Source: Thalassolituus alkanivorans (GTDB taxonomy: Bacteria; Pseudomonadota; Gammaproteobacteria; Pseudomonadales; Oceanobacteraceae). From it: a stretch of 45,901 bases of DNA. Shown piece after piece: positions 1 to 7,835 of this stretch (position 1 is its first letter; the number at the start of each line of letters is the position of its first letter). Under the pieces are notes generated by a model. The model made no database searches, was not told the origin of the DNA, and was given only the letters and a program-made list of their open reading frames with translations. The position numbers and the translations under genes were made by a program. The stretch spans positions 1 to 45,901 of the forward strand of contig NZ_JAJAEL010000009.1 of assembly GCF_020447205.1 (NCBI RefSeq). The letters are read 5' to 3'.

Positions 1-40
1 CCTGCAGCGCGGCTTCCATGTCGAAGGTTGGTTTGGTCAT
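1..40 (-). CDS. transposase, N-terminal fragment (IS256-like), runs off the window
   Basis: Only 13 codons are inside the window (MTKPTFDMEAALQ). The ATG at 38-40 on the minus strand is the natural start and lies inside the likely IS end. The peptide resembles the start of IS256-family DDE transposases. Nothing catalytic is visible, so the identification stays tentative. Confidence 0.4.
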   Translation of the reverse strand, partial: MTKPTFDMEAALQ

Positions 41-96
41 GTGTCATCTCTGTTTTGTATAGGATAAAGAAATGACACAGAATTCTGAACACTACC
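1..96 (-). mobile_element. IS256-like insertion sequence, one end only
   Basis: Seen: a minus-strand start codon at 38-40 begins a peptide MTKPTFDMEAALQ, which resembles the N-terminus of IS256-type transposases. The 50 or so bases before it end in GGTAGTGTTCAGAATTCTGT (read from the minus strand at 77-96), which looks like a terminal inverted repeat of this family. The rest of the element lies outside the window, so neither the second end nor a target duplication can be checked. Inferred: this end cut into the Hsp70-family gene that follows. The family call rests on a short peptide and the style of the end. Confidence 0.5.
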
Positions 97-175
97 TTTC
101 GCTGAATCTATAGACTGGGGTTCCCAGAACCGATCGCGAAAAAGCACCCGAGGTCAAATCTCCTCCGGCGGAGGA

Positions 176-1510
176 TTGGAACTATCTTTCAATTACATTG
201 CTCGTACTCCGAATGTTAAAGCGAAGATAGCAGTGCAGCTCGCTGGGCAAGCAGCATCTGGTTCAGAGTTTCAGGTCGACTGCGTCGACACTGGTTGGAC
301 CTCAGGCCGCCTGCCTCTCAAGCATGGCGCAACCATCGACGTCACCCTGACAAAAGCTGGTGACAACACCTTCAAGGTATTTGTTTTCGATTCTGTAGGC
401 GGACCCATTGCTCTGCAACAGGACAATATCGTCATTACCCGAACCGCTGCCTCAGTGGATGCAATTCCAGCCTCTCACTCGGTTGGCATTGAAGTATTGG
501 AGAAACTTGGCGGCCGCCCCGTACTCGACTATCTGGTTCGCTCGGGTGACTCGCTGCCCAAGAAGGGGAAAAAGGTATTCAAGGCCGCTGAGTCGCTCAA
601 ATCCGGTGCCTCGGGATCGCTCAACCTGAAACTTTGGGAAGGTGAAATTGAAGACCCCATTACCGACAACCGCCCCATCGGGGTATTGAAGATTTCCGGC
701 TCAGATTTCGATGACGGCGTGATTCCCGCCGGTGCCGATCTGGAATGTGAATACGAGATCCTGGACTCCGGCAACATCAACATTGAGGTCTCCGTGCCCT
801 GCATCGGCGGCACCTTCCACTCCGGTAAGAACTTCTATTCCCGCCAGGAGGGACAGCTCGACTACACCGCAGCGGCCGTCATGGTTGTCGAGGAAGGCGA
901 AAGAACGCTGAATCGCATCGACGAGATCAACGAGGTGGTGGACAACCCGAAACTGGACCAAGCACGGCAGAAACTTGAATCTGCAGTCTCGCTCGATCCA
1001 GATGAAGCGGAAACAGAGAAGTCCCAAGAGGCCATGGAGAAGGTTCTCGAGGCACGGAAACTTCTTGCCCAGGTCCGAAAGGAGCATCTGAAGGAAATCC
1101 GGCAGATTGACCTCGACGGCCTCGTGTCCTTCTTTGATGAGCATATCCGTCAACATGCCCGCCCATCTGAGGCGTCGGCCTTTGACAATCTGGCGAAAAC
1201 GGCTCAACGCTCAATCGACCGCAATGACAAAGACTTCGAGCACCACCTTGATGAGCTGAAAGGCAAAAACTTCGAGATCCTCTGGCGGCAGGATTGGTTC
1301 GTGGTCGAGCGATTCAAATGGATGGTCAGCTCGCCCCACCAGTTTGCCGACAAGCACCGTTTCGAGGAACTCGCCCAGATCGGCACACAACTCATGCGCT
1401 CCGACGACATTGAAAAACTTCGCACCGTTGTCGCCCAGCTTTCGATGATTCAGATCGGCGGTGGCCCAGACAACGAGATGTTCGATGTAGCCAACATTAT
1501 CAGGGGATGA
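176..1510 (+). pseudogene. Hsp70-family protein, nucleotide-binding domain missing (5'-truncated)
   Basis: The 444-residue product reads as the back half of an Hsp70-type chaperone. Residues 3-90 form a beta-rich, Ig-like insert. Residues 95-225 match the pattern of an Hsp70 substrate-binding beta domain (HSVGIEVLEKLGG, then the long strand-rich stretch). Residues 225-440 are a charged helical lid. No ATPase domain of about 380 residues precedes it; the frame stays open upstream only to base 89, inside the likely IS end at about 96. The TTG at 176 is a poor start because the purine-rich stretch before it is only one base away. It is followed after 3 nt by the AAA+ gene, so the two were probably cotranscribed. 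Family membership is inferred from architecture. Without its ATPase domain it cannot cycle as a chaperone, so I call it a remnant. Confidence 0.65.
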
Positions 1511-1513
1511 TTT

Positions 1514-2983
1514 ATGGCGAACGACTTATGGCTGCCTAAAGGGTACGAGTTGCCGGATGGTTCGAAAATCCGGTCACTCCTCTATTCCGGCGACGAGTGG
1601 CAGATTTTTGATACCAATGGCTCCAACAATATTCTGGTCACGCGCCCGGAGCTGATGCGGAAGTGGAATGATTGCGGTTTTCTCGACGAATCCCTGTTCA
1701 CAGAGGTCTCGTCTGGAACTGAATCTTTCCGGAGCCTGAGCAGCCATAAGAAGTACTCCCTTACTCCAGTTGAAAATGGCAAGTCACCCGAAAGCAAGGT
1801 TGATGCACTGGCCTTTGCTTTCGCCCTCAAAGAGTCTCGGAAGCTATCGCAGGATGCCTCATTTCAAGATGCTGTTTATGTGGAGCAGTACTCCAGACTG
1901 CTCCCAACCTGGACGCTGACACCCCACGTTGATGATGAAGTGGTTTTGGGTACCTGGATAACCGGAGGGGTCGTCATCTCCACCGAATCCTTCCGGCGTT
2001 TGACCAACTTGACAGGGTGGATGCCTGCTGGCGATCTGGCGGAAATTGTAAAGGCGGCAGGGTTTAGCGTACCTGCTGATGCGGGTCTACTGGCTAAGCG
2101 CAAACCCGCCTCTCAAGCCAAGACCGAAGCAAAGACCGCCATCCCCAAGGAGGCTGTCAAACCTGAACAGCCGCAAACCCAAGAAGAACCGGCCGAGGCT
2201 AAAGTATTCAGGCTTCCTGGGCGTCCACAGCTCGAAGAGTTTTTTAACGAACACGTCATCGACATCATCTTCAATGCCGAGAAATACCAGGCTTTGGGCA
2301 TCGATTTTCCTTCCGCCATTGTCCTGCACGGGCCGCCAGGTTGTGGCAAGACCTTCGCTGTGGAGCGGCTTGTCGAGTTTATCGATTGGCCCAGCTACTC
2401 GATTGATTCCAACAGCGTGGGTAGTCCCTACATCCACGAAACCAGCAAGAAGATCTCCGAAGTTTTTGACAAGGCGATTGATGGCGCTCCGTCCGTCGTC
2501 GTCATCGACGAGATGGAATCTTTTCTGTCGGATAGACGCTCTGGCAGCTCGTCCGGCTTGCATCACGTCGAGGAGGTAGCGGAATTCCTTCGTCGGATTC
2601 CGGAGGCCATCAAGAACAAGGTACTGATAATCGCCATGACGAACCTGATCGAGATGATCGATCCGGCCATTCTACGTCGCGGCCGGTTCGACCACATCAT
2701 CGAGGTGGGCATGCCATCGAGGGAAGAAGTGGCATCGTTGGTGGACTAACTCTTGAGCAAACTACCGAAAGCCGACGGCCTTAACGTGGACAAGATCCTC
2801 GATGCGCTCACGGGTAAGGCGCTCTCCGATTCGGCTTTTGTTATACGCGAGGCCGCACGGCTCGCTGCCAAGGCCGGGAAGACAGAACTCGATCAAGAGA
2901 GCATCGTGGCAGCGCTGAACAGCCTTCCTAAAGACCAAGAGAAAAAAAGCAGACGCATCGGATTCGTCTGGGATGACAAGTAA
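1514..2983 (+). pseudogene. AAA+ ATPase split by an in-frame TAA stop
   Basis: The first part (1514-2749) encodes 411 residues: a roughly 200-residue family-specific N-terminus, a Pro/Glu/Lys-rich linker near 195-230, then an AAA+ core. Walker A is GPPGCGKT at 273-280, Walker B is VVVIDEME near 328-335, sensor 1 is IIAMTN, and an RRGRFD arginine-finger motif lies near the end. A TAA at 2747-2749 then stops translation. The frame continues without shift to 2983 and encodes about 77 residues (SKLPKADGLNVDKIL and onwards) that look like the small helical AAA+ lid. One base change, for example from CAA or GAA, explains the break. An internal TTG at 2753 could give a separate lid peptide, but no good ribosome site precedes it. 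The protein would be a partner ATPase of the Hsp70-like gene upstream. Confidence 0.8.
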
Positions 2984-2995
2984 CCGGAGGGGAGC

Positions 2996-4645
2996 ATGGA
3001 CCTTTTACAAAATCCTTTTCACATTCTGAATGCCAGCCCCCGCGATAATCGTCGTCGGATAATGGAACTGGCCGATGAACGTAGCCTTTTGCTCGACTCA
3101 AGTGAGTGCATGGAGGCGCGTTCAGAGTTGACCAACCCCCGGAAAAGGCTATCTGCTGAAGTAGCATGGTTGCCTGGCATTGGGCCGAGACGAGCCGGCG
3201 AGGTACTGACACTTCTGGAGTCCATGCCAGCTGATTTGCTTGCCCTTGACAAGTTGTCGTCAGTTGCGCGAGCCAACTTGCTTGCATCCGGCCTCGCTCG
3301 TTTGCCAAATCACAATGCCGATGACGTGGCGGAATGGATTCTCGAAATTTCATGGGCATTTGAGGATCTCGATCCTGAAGAACTGAGCGTGATCATCAAC
3401 GAGGAACGGGTTGTCTCCGGGTTTCCGGAAGTATCGGACCTCTCGGCCGTCGAAGCTGAAATCCAGGAACGGCGGAGGCACTATCGCCAGGTCATCAAGG
3501 CGGCCCTCGACAACCTTTCCCCAAAAGAACTCGTGGGGGCAGTCACCGTTGCCGTTGAGTCCGCGACTGACGATGGGGAGGAGCACGGCCCTATTCTGAT
3601 AGCCGATCTCATTGATTCGTATGAGGTAGAGGCACAGGGATTTCTTGACAAGGAAGAAGGAAACATAAGAGCCCTTGTCGAGAAACTGCGGGCAGCCGTT
3701 GATGCAGAACGGCCCGATTCCACATTGGCCCCAATGGTGAATCAGCTGATCCAGGTTGTGAAGAACTGGGATACCGTCGCTCAGCCGATACAGGTCAGCA
3801 CGAAAAGTCGAGGGCTCGACCACGACGCCAGCCACCGCGTTGCCGGTCTGGTTCGTGGCCTGGCGATCCATATGTTCAACGAGCACGGCAAGCTCGATTT
3901 CTCGCAGCAACTCACGAACATGCTGCAGGAAGTATTCGCGGAGGTTGGTGAGGTTGCCGAACGCACCGCTGAGGACGCTGATGCACTTGGCGAGATAGCG
4001 GAGCGAAGAAAGCTAAGCCGGTTACTCGACCCGATTTCTGATCTTTGTAAAGCAGCGCTGGAGAGCTCTGAAAAGCAACCAACCTCTGCTGATAGGGAGG
4101 CGCAGAAAGTTATGAATACTGCGCCCCAGCTTATAGCGAAGTTGTCAGCATCAAAACCCGGTGCCGAAATTCTCTCGCAAGGAAAAGATGAGATTGCACT
4201 GACCCTGATGCATTGCGCAGTTGTTTACGGCAACAAAACGGAAAAGTGGAAGCCGTGCATTGCATTCCTTGAAGAGGCCTTCAAGTACGCCAGTAGCCAA
4301 GAGGTAAAATCAAGAATCCAGAAGAACCTCAGCACTGTTAGAGATAACGATAGGCTTTATGGGGACCTCATACCCATCTCATCTGCTCCGAGTCTCCATA
4401 CAATAAACGGGATTGGCACAACGATGTATGGTTCAACTGACCATGACCCTGCATCAGGATCGTACCTTTCTACCCATTATTTCGTATTTTTTGCAATACC
4501 CATTTTTCCGATAAGCAGATATCGGGTAATACCAACTGGTAACGGATACCGTTTTCTCGGAAAGGCTCCGCTACGGACATTTGATAAGTGGCACATTGCA
4601 ATATCTCTGGGCCTGATTGCCTGGATGTTTATTAGCATGCAATGA
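2996..4645 (+). CDS. J-like membrane-associated protein of the Hsp70/AAA+ locus
   Basis: The 549-residue protein starts at an ATG with a strong GGAGGGG site 4 nt upstream, 12 nt after the ATPase reading frame ends. Residues 5-65 resemble a degenerate J domain (NPFHILNASPRDNRRRIMEL, then a helix with LTNPRKRL), but no HPD triad is visible, so classical stimulation of Hsp70 is doubtful. The middle (about 70-460) is helical, acidic and coiled-coil-like, with no domain I recognise. The C-terminus has a GxGTxxYG motif near 471, then a hydrophobic hairpin (FVFFAIPIFPISRYRV) and a last membrane segment (530-549). Inferred: it anchors the chaperone complex to the inner membrane. It is intact here, unlike the two genes before it. 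Confidence 0.7.
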   Translation: MDLLQNPFHILNASPRDNRRRIMELADERSLLLDSSECMEARSELTNPRKRLSAEVAWLPGIGPRRAGEVLTLLESMPADLLALDKLSSVARANLLASGLARLPNHNADDVAEWILEISWAFEDLDPEELSVIINEERVVSGFPEVSDLSAVEAEIQERRRHYRQVIKAALDNLSPKELVGAVTVAVESATDDGEEHGPILIADLIDSYEVEAQGFLDKEEGNIRALVEKLRAAVDAERPDSTLAPMVNQLIQVVKNWDTVAQPIQVSTKSRGLDHDASHRVAGLVRGLAIHMFNEHGKLDFSQQLTNMLQEVFAEVGEVAERTAEDADALGEIAERRKLSRLLDPISDLCKAALESSEKQPTSADREAQKVMNTAPQLIAKLSASKPGAEILSQGKDEIALTLMHCAVVYGNKTEKWKPCIAFLEEAFKYASSQEVKSRIQKNLSTVRDNDRLYGDLIPISSAPSLHTINGIGTTMYGSTDHDPASGSYLSTHYFVFFAIPIFPISRYRVIPTGNGYRFLGKAPLRTFDKWHIAISLGLIAWMFISMQ

Positions 4646-4659
4646 ACGGGAGCAACAGT

Positions 4660-5409
4660 ATGGATAAAGACAACAAACGCGGATTCTCAGGTCTCAGTGA
4701 TCTAACATCGGATACCGGGACTCTCCCACAGTCTCAGCCTCGTCAAACCAGTCCACTGCCATCAGCACCACAAAAGCCGGTGTTCGCCTTGCTGGAGCTG
4801 ACCAAATGGCCGACCCTTCCGGCTCCATGGTCGAGCGTCGATGCTGGCGAGACCTGGGTCTGGGGGGATTTCTTCCTGACTTTTCAGAAGAAGCCGAAGA
4901 CCGTTCTTGACCTCACCATGGAAATGCAGGGGAAGAAGGCCGAGTACCGGGGGATGACCTATCACTACGCCATGTCGGTTTTCTACCGCATCGACAGGAA
5001 TCCTCACGGACCATCGCACCGGCCGATCATGACCATTGCCCTCGAGCAGGCCGATATGGGCATGCTTGCCAAAATGCTCGGCAGCGAAGCTGGCGAGCTC
5101 CTTCAAGCCGAGGGTGGCAGCAAAATGGGACCGCTGATGATTGGTCTCTTCACCGGCGAGACACGCTTGAACCTTGGTGATTATGAAGGCGACACAAGCT
5201 CGCAGGCGGTCAAGCGGAGGTTTTTCGAGATCTTGGGTCGACAGTTGGGAGTAAGCGGCCAGCCAAAGATGATTGGCGATCTGGCTCAGGCGCACGGACA
5301 TCCGGAAACGGGACTGCCCGCCAAAAAGAAAAACTCTGGATGTGCCCCGGTGATTCTGTTGTGCATTGGTATTGGCGGCCTGGGCGCTTGGGGGCTGACG
5401 TTCATATGA
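4660..5409 (+). CDS. tail-anchored protein with GFSGLSDL N-terminal motif
   Basis: I chose the ATG at 4660 because CGGGAG lies 7 nt upstream. An ATG at 4642 would overlap the previous stop and has no better site. The 249-residue product has GFSGLSDL at residues 8-15, a Pro/Ser/Gln-rich linker to about 40, a compact domain at about 45-200 that I do not recognise, and a C-terminal hydrophobic segment (228-249), suggesting a tail-anchored inner-membrane protein facing the cytoplasm. The same N-terminal motif recurs in the next gene, so the two products probably bind a common partner through it. The Hsp70 or J-like protein of the locus is the obvious candidate, but this is inference. Confidence 0.7.
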   Translation: MDKDNKRGFSGLSDLTSDTGTLPQSQPRQTSPLPSAPQKPVFALLELTKWPTLPAPWSSVDAGETWVWGDFFLTFQKKPKTVLDLTMEMQGKKAEYRGMTYHYAMSVFYRIDRNPHGPSHRPIMTIALEQADMGMLAKMLGSEAGELLQAEGGSKMGPLMIGLFTGETRLNLGDYEGDTSSQAVKRRFFEILGRQLGVSGQPKMIGDLAQAHGHPETGLPAKKKNSGCAPVILLCIGIGGLGAWGLTFI

Positions 5410-5457
5410 GGGAGCTCGGCATGAAATTTATGTGCGAAACGGAAGGGGTCGATGCCC

Positions 5458-6408
5458 ATGGCTGGTGATAACGACAAGAACAAAAAGGGCTTCTCCGGGC
5501 TTTCAGACTTGGCGTCCGAGGTCAGTGGTATCGATGAGCCAATAAAGCCGGAGCCAAAAGCAGAGGCTAAGCCCTCAACGCCTAAGCAACCACCCCAGCC
5601 TCAGCGGGACACTACGACTTCCGAACCCGAGCAAAAATCTACAAGCTCTCCTCCGCCTGTCGAAACAGTAAACATTGGCAATAACGAGGGCGGCTCTGAC
5701 GGCAAATGGATTTTTGGCATTATCAGTGTCATCTTTGTGATCATTGTGTTCTGGCTGATTAATAATGTAGAGCAGAGCAACAAAAAGCCTTCATATACTC
5801 AGCCATCGTCGTCACAGAGCTACGGTTCCTCGAAGAGCACACCGGCTCCGGTTACTCAAACGCAAAGCAACACCCAAAGTGCCGGGCTGCAATATACAAA
5901 GCCTTCGGTCGGCACCAACAACGTGCTGTCCGTACCGGAAATTCGCTGGTGCATCAGGGAGGGCATTCGCATTGAAGCGATGCGGGACGTCATTGATAAC
6001 AATGCGGGAATCGATGAGTTCAACCGAATCGTCAACGATTACAACAGCCGCTGCGGGAGCTACAGGTATCGCGAAGGTTCCCAGTCTCGAGCTGAACGTG
6101 ATGTGAAAGCCTACCGAAGCCAGATTGTCTCGGAGGCCATTCGCAAGGCCAGACAGTTGGGACGTTCCTATCCATCTGTTTCACCAGGAGTATCGACCAG
6201 CACCGCTCCCAAGAAGCCCAATGCCCAATACACCAGGGAGGCTCAACAGCTCCTAACCGATCTCGGCTACGACCCTGGACCGGTGGACGGCGATTATGGC
6301 CGCCGTACTGCCGACGCGGTGAAAGCCTTTCAGCGCGACGTTGGAATCACCCAGGATGGCTGGATTGATCAGTATCTGATTTCCGTGTTGAGGCGAGTTG
6401 CTCACTAG
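5458..6408 (+). CDS. transmembrane peptidoglycan-binding protein with GFSGLSDL motif
   Basis: The start at 5458 is favoured over 5452 because AAGGGG sits 9 nt before it. The 316-residue product has GFSGLSDL at 11-18, a Pro/Lys/Glu-rich linker to 70, one membrane helix at 84-103 (WIFGIISVIFVIIVFWLINN), a Ser/Thr/Gln-rich stretch, a middle helical region, and a PG_binding_1-type domain at about 256-316 (DLGYDPGPVDGDYG, then AVKAFQRDVG). Topology would place the motif in the cytoplasm and the cell-wall domain in the periplasm. The TAG at 6406-6408 may not be the original end: the same frame stays open for 148 more codons and encodes four Cys-containing repeats. It follows the tail-anchored gene by 48 nt. 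Confidence 0.75.
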   Translation: MAGDNDKNKKGFSGLSDLASEVSGIDEPIKPEPKAEAKPSTPKQPPQPQRDTTTSEPEQKSTSSPPPVETVNIGNNEGGSDGKWIFGIISVIFVIIVFWLINNVEQSNKKPSYTQPSSSQSYGSSKSTPAPVTQTQSNTQSAGLQYTKPSVGTNNVLSVPEIRWCIREGIRIEAMRDVIDNNAGIDEFNRIVNDYNSRCGSYRYREGSQSRAERDVKAYRSQIVSEAIRKARQLGRSYPSVSPGVSTSTAPKKPNAQYTREAQQLLTDLGYDPGPVDGDYGRRTADAVKAFQRDVGITQDGWIDQYLISVLRRVAH

Positions 6409-6855
6409 CGTTCCAACATAGCTCCTCCGAAAGTTGAATCGAGGCCAGCGCAAGAATCAAGAAGGTCGAGTGGAATTCCTGCGAACGCGCACATTGATTA
6501 CACAGGGCGAAACTGGGTTTGCGACAGTGGTTATCAGCAGGTAGGTAACGAGTGCGTAAAATTTAAAGTTCCTGCTAATGCCAGTATTGATTACACCGGC
6601 CGCAAGTGGGTTTGCGATAGTGGATACAGACAGGTGGGAAACGAATGCGTGAAATTCGAAGTTCCTGCAAACGCCAGTGTTGACTACACCGGTCGCAAAT
6701 GGGTCTGTGATAGTGGCTACCGACCGGAGGGAGATAGATGCGTCAAGTTTTTCGTTCCTGCAAATGCCAGTGTTGATTACACCGGCCGCAAATGGGTCTG
6801 TGACAGTGGCTATCAACGCGCAGGTGACAAATGCGTTTCCATTTTCGGGCAATAA
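6409..6855 (+). pseudogene. in-frame C-terminal continuation of the peptidoglycan-binding protein (Cys-repeat region)
   Basis: After the TAG at 6406-6408 the same frame runs open to TAA at 6853-6855. A linker (6409-6474) is followed by four 31-residue repeats, each with two cysteines. No start codon with a ribosome site precedes the repeats; the only ATG in frame, at 6634, lies inside repeat 2. The simplest reading is a longer ancestral protein, about 465 residues, now cut by one nonsense change. The alternatives are stop readthrough, or a natural end followed by an untranslated relic. Extracytoplasmic disulphide-bonded repeats would fit the periplasmic side of the upstream protein. Confidence 0.65.
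6475..6846 (+). repeat. four 93-bp tandem repeats coding for 31-residue Cys-containing units
   Basis: Units start at 6475, 6568, 6661 and 6754. Each encodes (V/I)PANA, then DYTGR(K/N)WVCDSGY, then a variable G(N/D)xCV ending, with two Cys per unit. Units 2-4 are very alike at DNA level, which suggests recent duplication or gene conversion. All are in one frame, with no stop inside. Confidence 0.9.
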
Positions 6856-6858
6856 TTC

Positions 6859-7481
6859 ATGCCCTGGACTTCGGAACACACTAAATGGCTCGTCGATACT
6901 GACGAGGGACGGAAGACCGCCGACGGCAAGAAGGTCGAGGTCTGGGAGTTCCGTCATGAGAACGACGAGGCAGTGCTCTCCACATGGGCGAAACACTTCC
7001 GAAATCATATTGCTTTGACGGCGAAATAGATTGTTGGCACAGAGGGTGCGGGTGTTCTCGCGGGGAGTATCTATACCCTTCTTAATTGAAGTTGCAGCGT
7101 TGTTGACAGACACTCACAAACACATGACATAGTATCTATGTTCACGAAGTGCTCAGAGGATTTGTTCGTTGGTCGCCTGCCTGCAACTCCAAGTTGTTTG
7201 GTATAAATACCACAAAGTTTTCCGACCCCAAAGCTGCACTAGGTCCCAGCATACGCGCTGGCGATTTCGGCGACGATTTTCTTGAATATCTATTCGGCTA
7301 CTGGGTTCCACGCACTCGCTATAGTGACAAAACCATCCGGAACTAGTCGACAAAAGGCAGTCACATCGGCTTTCATATCGTCAAGGATGGCAAAGCCTCT
7401 TCGAAGGATAGGCTGGAGATCTTTGAAGTGAAGGCGCAATTCTCAGGAAAGAAGGCCAAGGCGAGACTTCAAGATATGTAG
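6859..7481 (+). pseudogene. degraded PD-(D/E)XK-like nuclease gene
   Basis: Fragments of one protein appear in order. 6859-7005 reads MPWTSEHTKWL through KHFRNH. After a one-step frame change, 7008-7079 reads CFDGEID and SRGEYLYPS, then stops. About 120 bp of unrelated sequence follow. 7200-7343 reads KFSDPKAALGPSIRAGDFG and YWVPRTRYSDKTIRN, then TAG at 7344. The same frame resumes with STKGSHIGF and the E-x-K motif FEVKAQF (about 7420-7440), ending at TAG 7479-7481. GDFG plus a late ExK is the pattern of a restriction-type nuclease fold; the expected Asp before IGF is absent. Similar proteins with this MPW...HFRNH start occur, as far as I recall, in defence islands, sometimes beside helicases; a HamA-like relation is possible but not shown. 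The ATG lies 3 nt after the Cys-repeat frame, so it probably belonged to the same operon. Confidence 0.65.
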
Positions 7482-7835
7482 TCAGTATTGGCGCTACGCT
7501 TTGAAGCCTGAGCCATACCTAATACTAACAATACAGCAGTCGCATTATCCGGTTATTCAACTGCTTTCAGTCTGTCAATTGGATAATCATAGAGACATCC
7601 AGCACCAACGGCCTTACCTCATAGAAACAACCAATCAATAAACTAGGGTCCTCATTCAGGGTAGTTTGATGCCCCCTCGCCCTGAGCTACAAACTTTTTT
7701 GATGATCATTTTCCCTTCAAAAATATAGACGAAAGTGTTTGTTGATCTCCTGATACACACAAACCAATTTGTTGATCGTTTTAAGGATTATTTGATCAAC
7801 AAAGGATTTTATCCGACTAAGGTGCGTATTCCAGA
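7482..7835. other. 354-bp AT-rich stretch without a gene
   Basis: No convincing coding frame on either strand. It holds an imperfect dyad (ATTATCC at 7544-7550 against GGATAAT at 7581-7587) and the TTTGTTGATC repeats at 7738-7803. It separates the nuclease remnant from the IS66 remnant and is probably scar sequence. Confidence 0.6.
7738..7803. repeat. TTTGTTGATC repeats, two direct and one inverted
   Basis: Exact 10-mers TTTGTTGATC lie at 7738-7747 and 7768-7777, and the exact inverse GATCAACAAA at 7794-7803. The second and third form a hairpin with a 16-bp loop. The role is unknown: transposon-end protein sites or an operator are possible. Confidence 0.7.

Noticed and set aside
5421-5468. 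A 15-codon frame with a GGGAG site before the peptidoglycan-binding gene, as a leader peptide.
   Set aside because: No regulatory pattern or conserved residues; probably chance.
7544-7587. ATTATCC/GGATAAT dyad as an integron attC site.
   Set aside because: No R-type core sites (GTTRRRY or RYYYAAC) at the arms and no integrase nearby.
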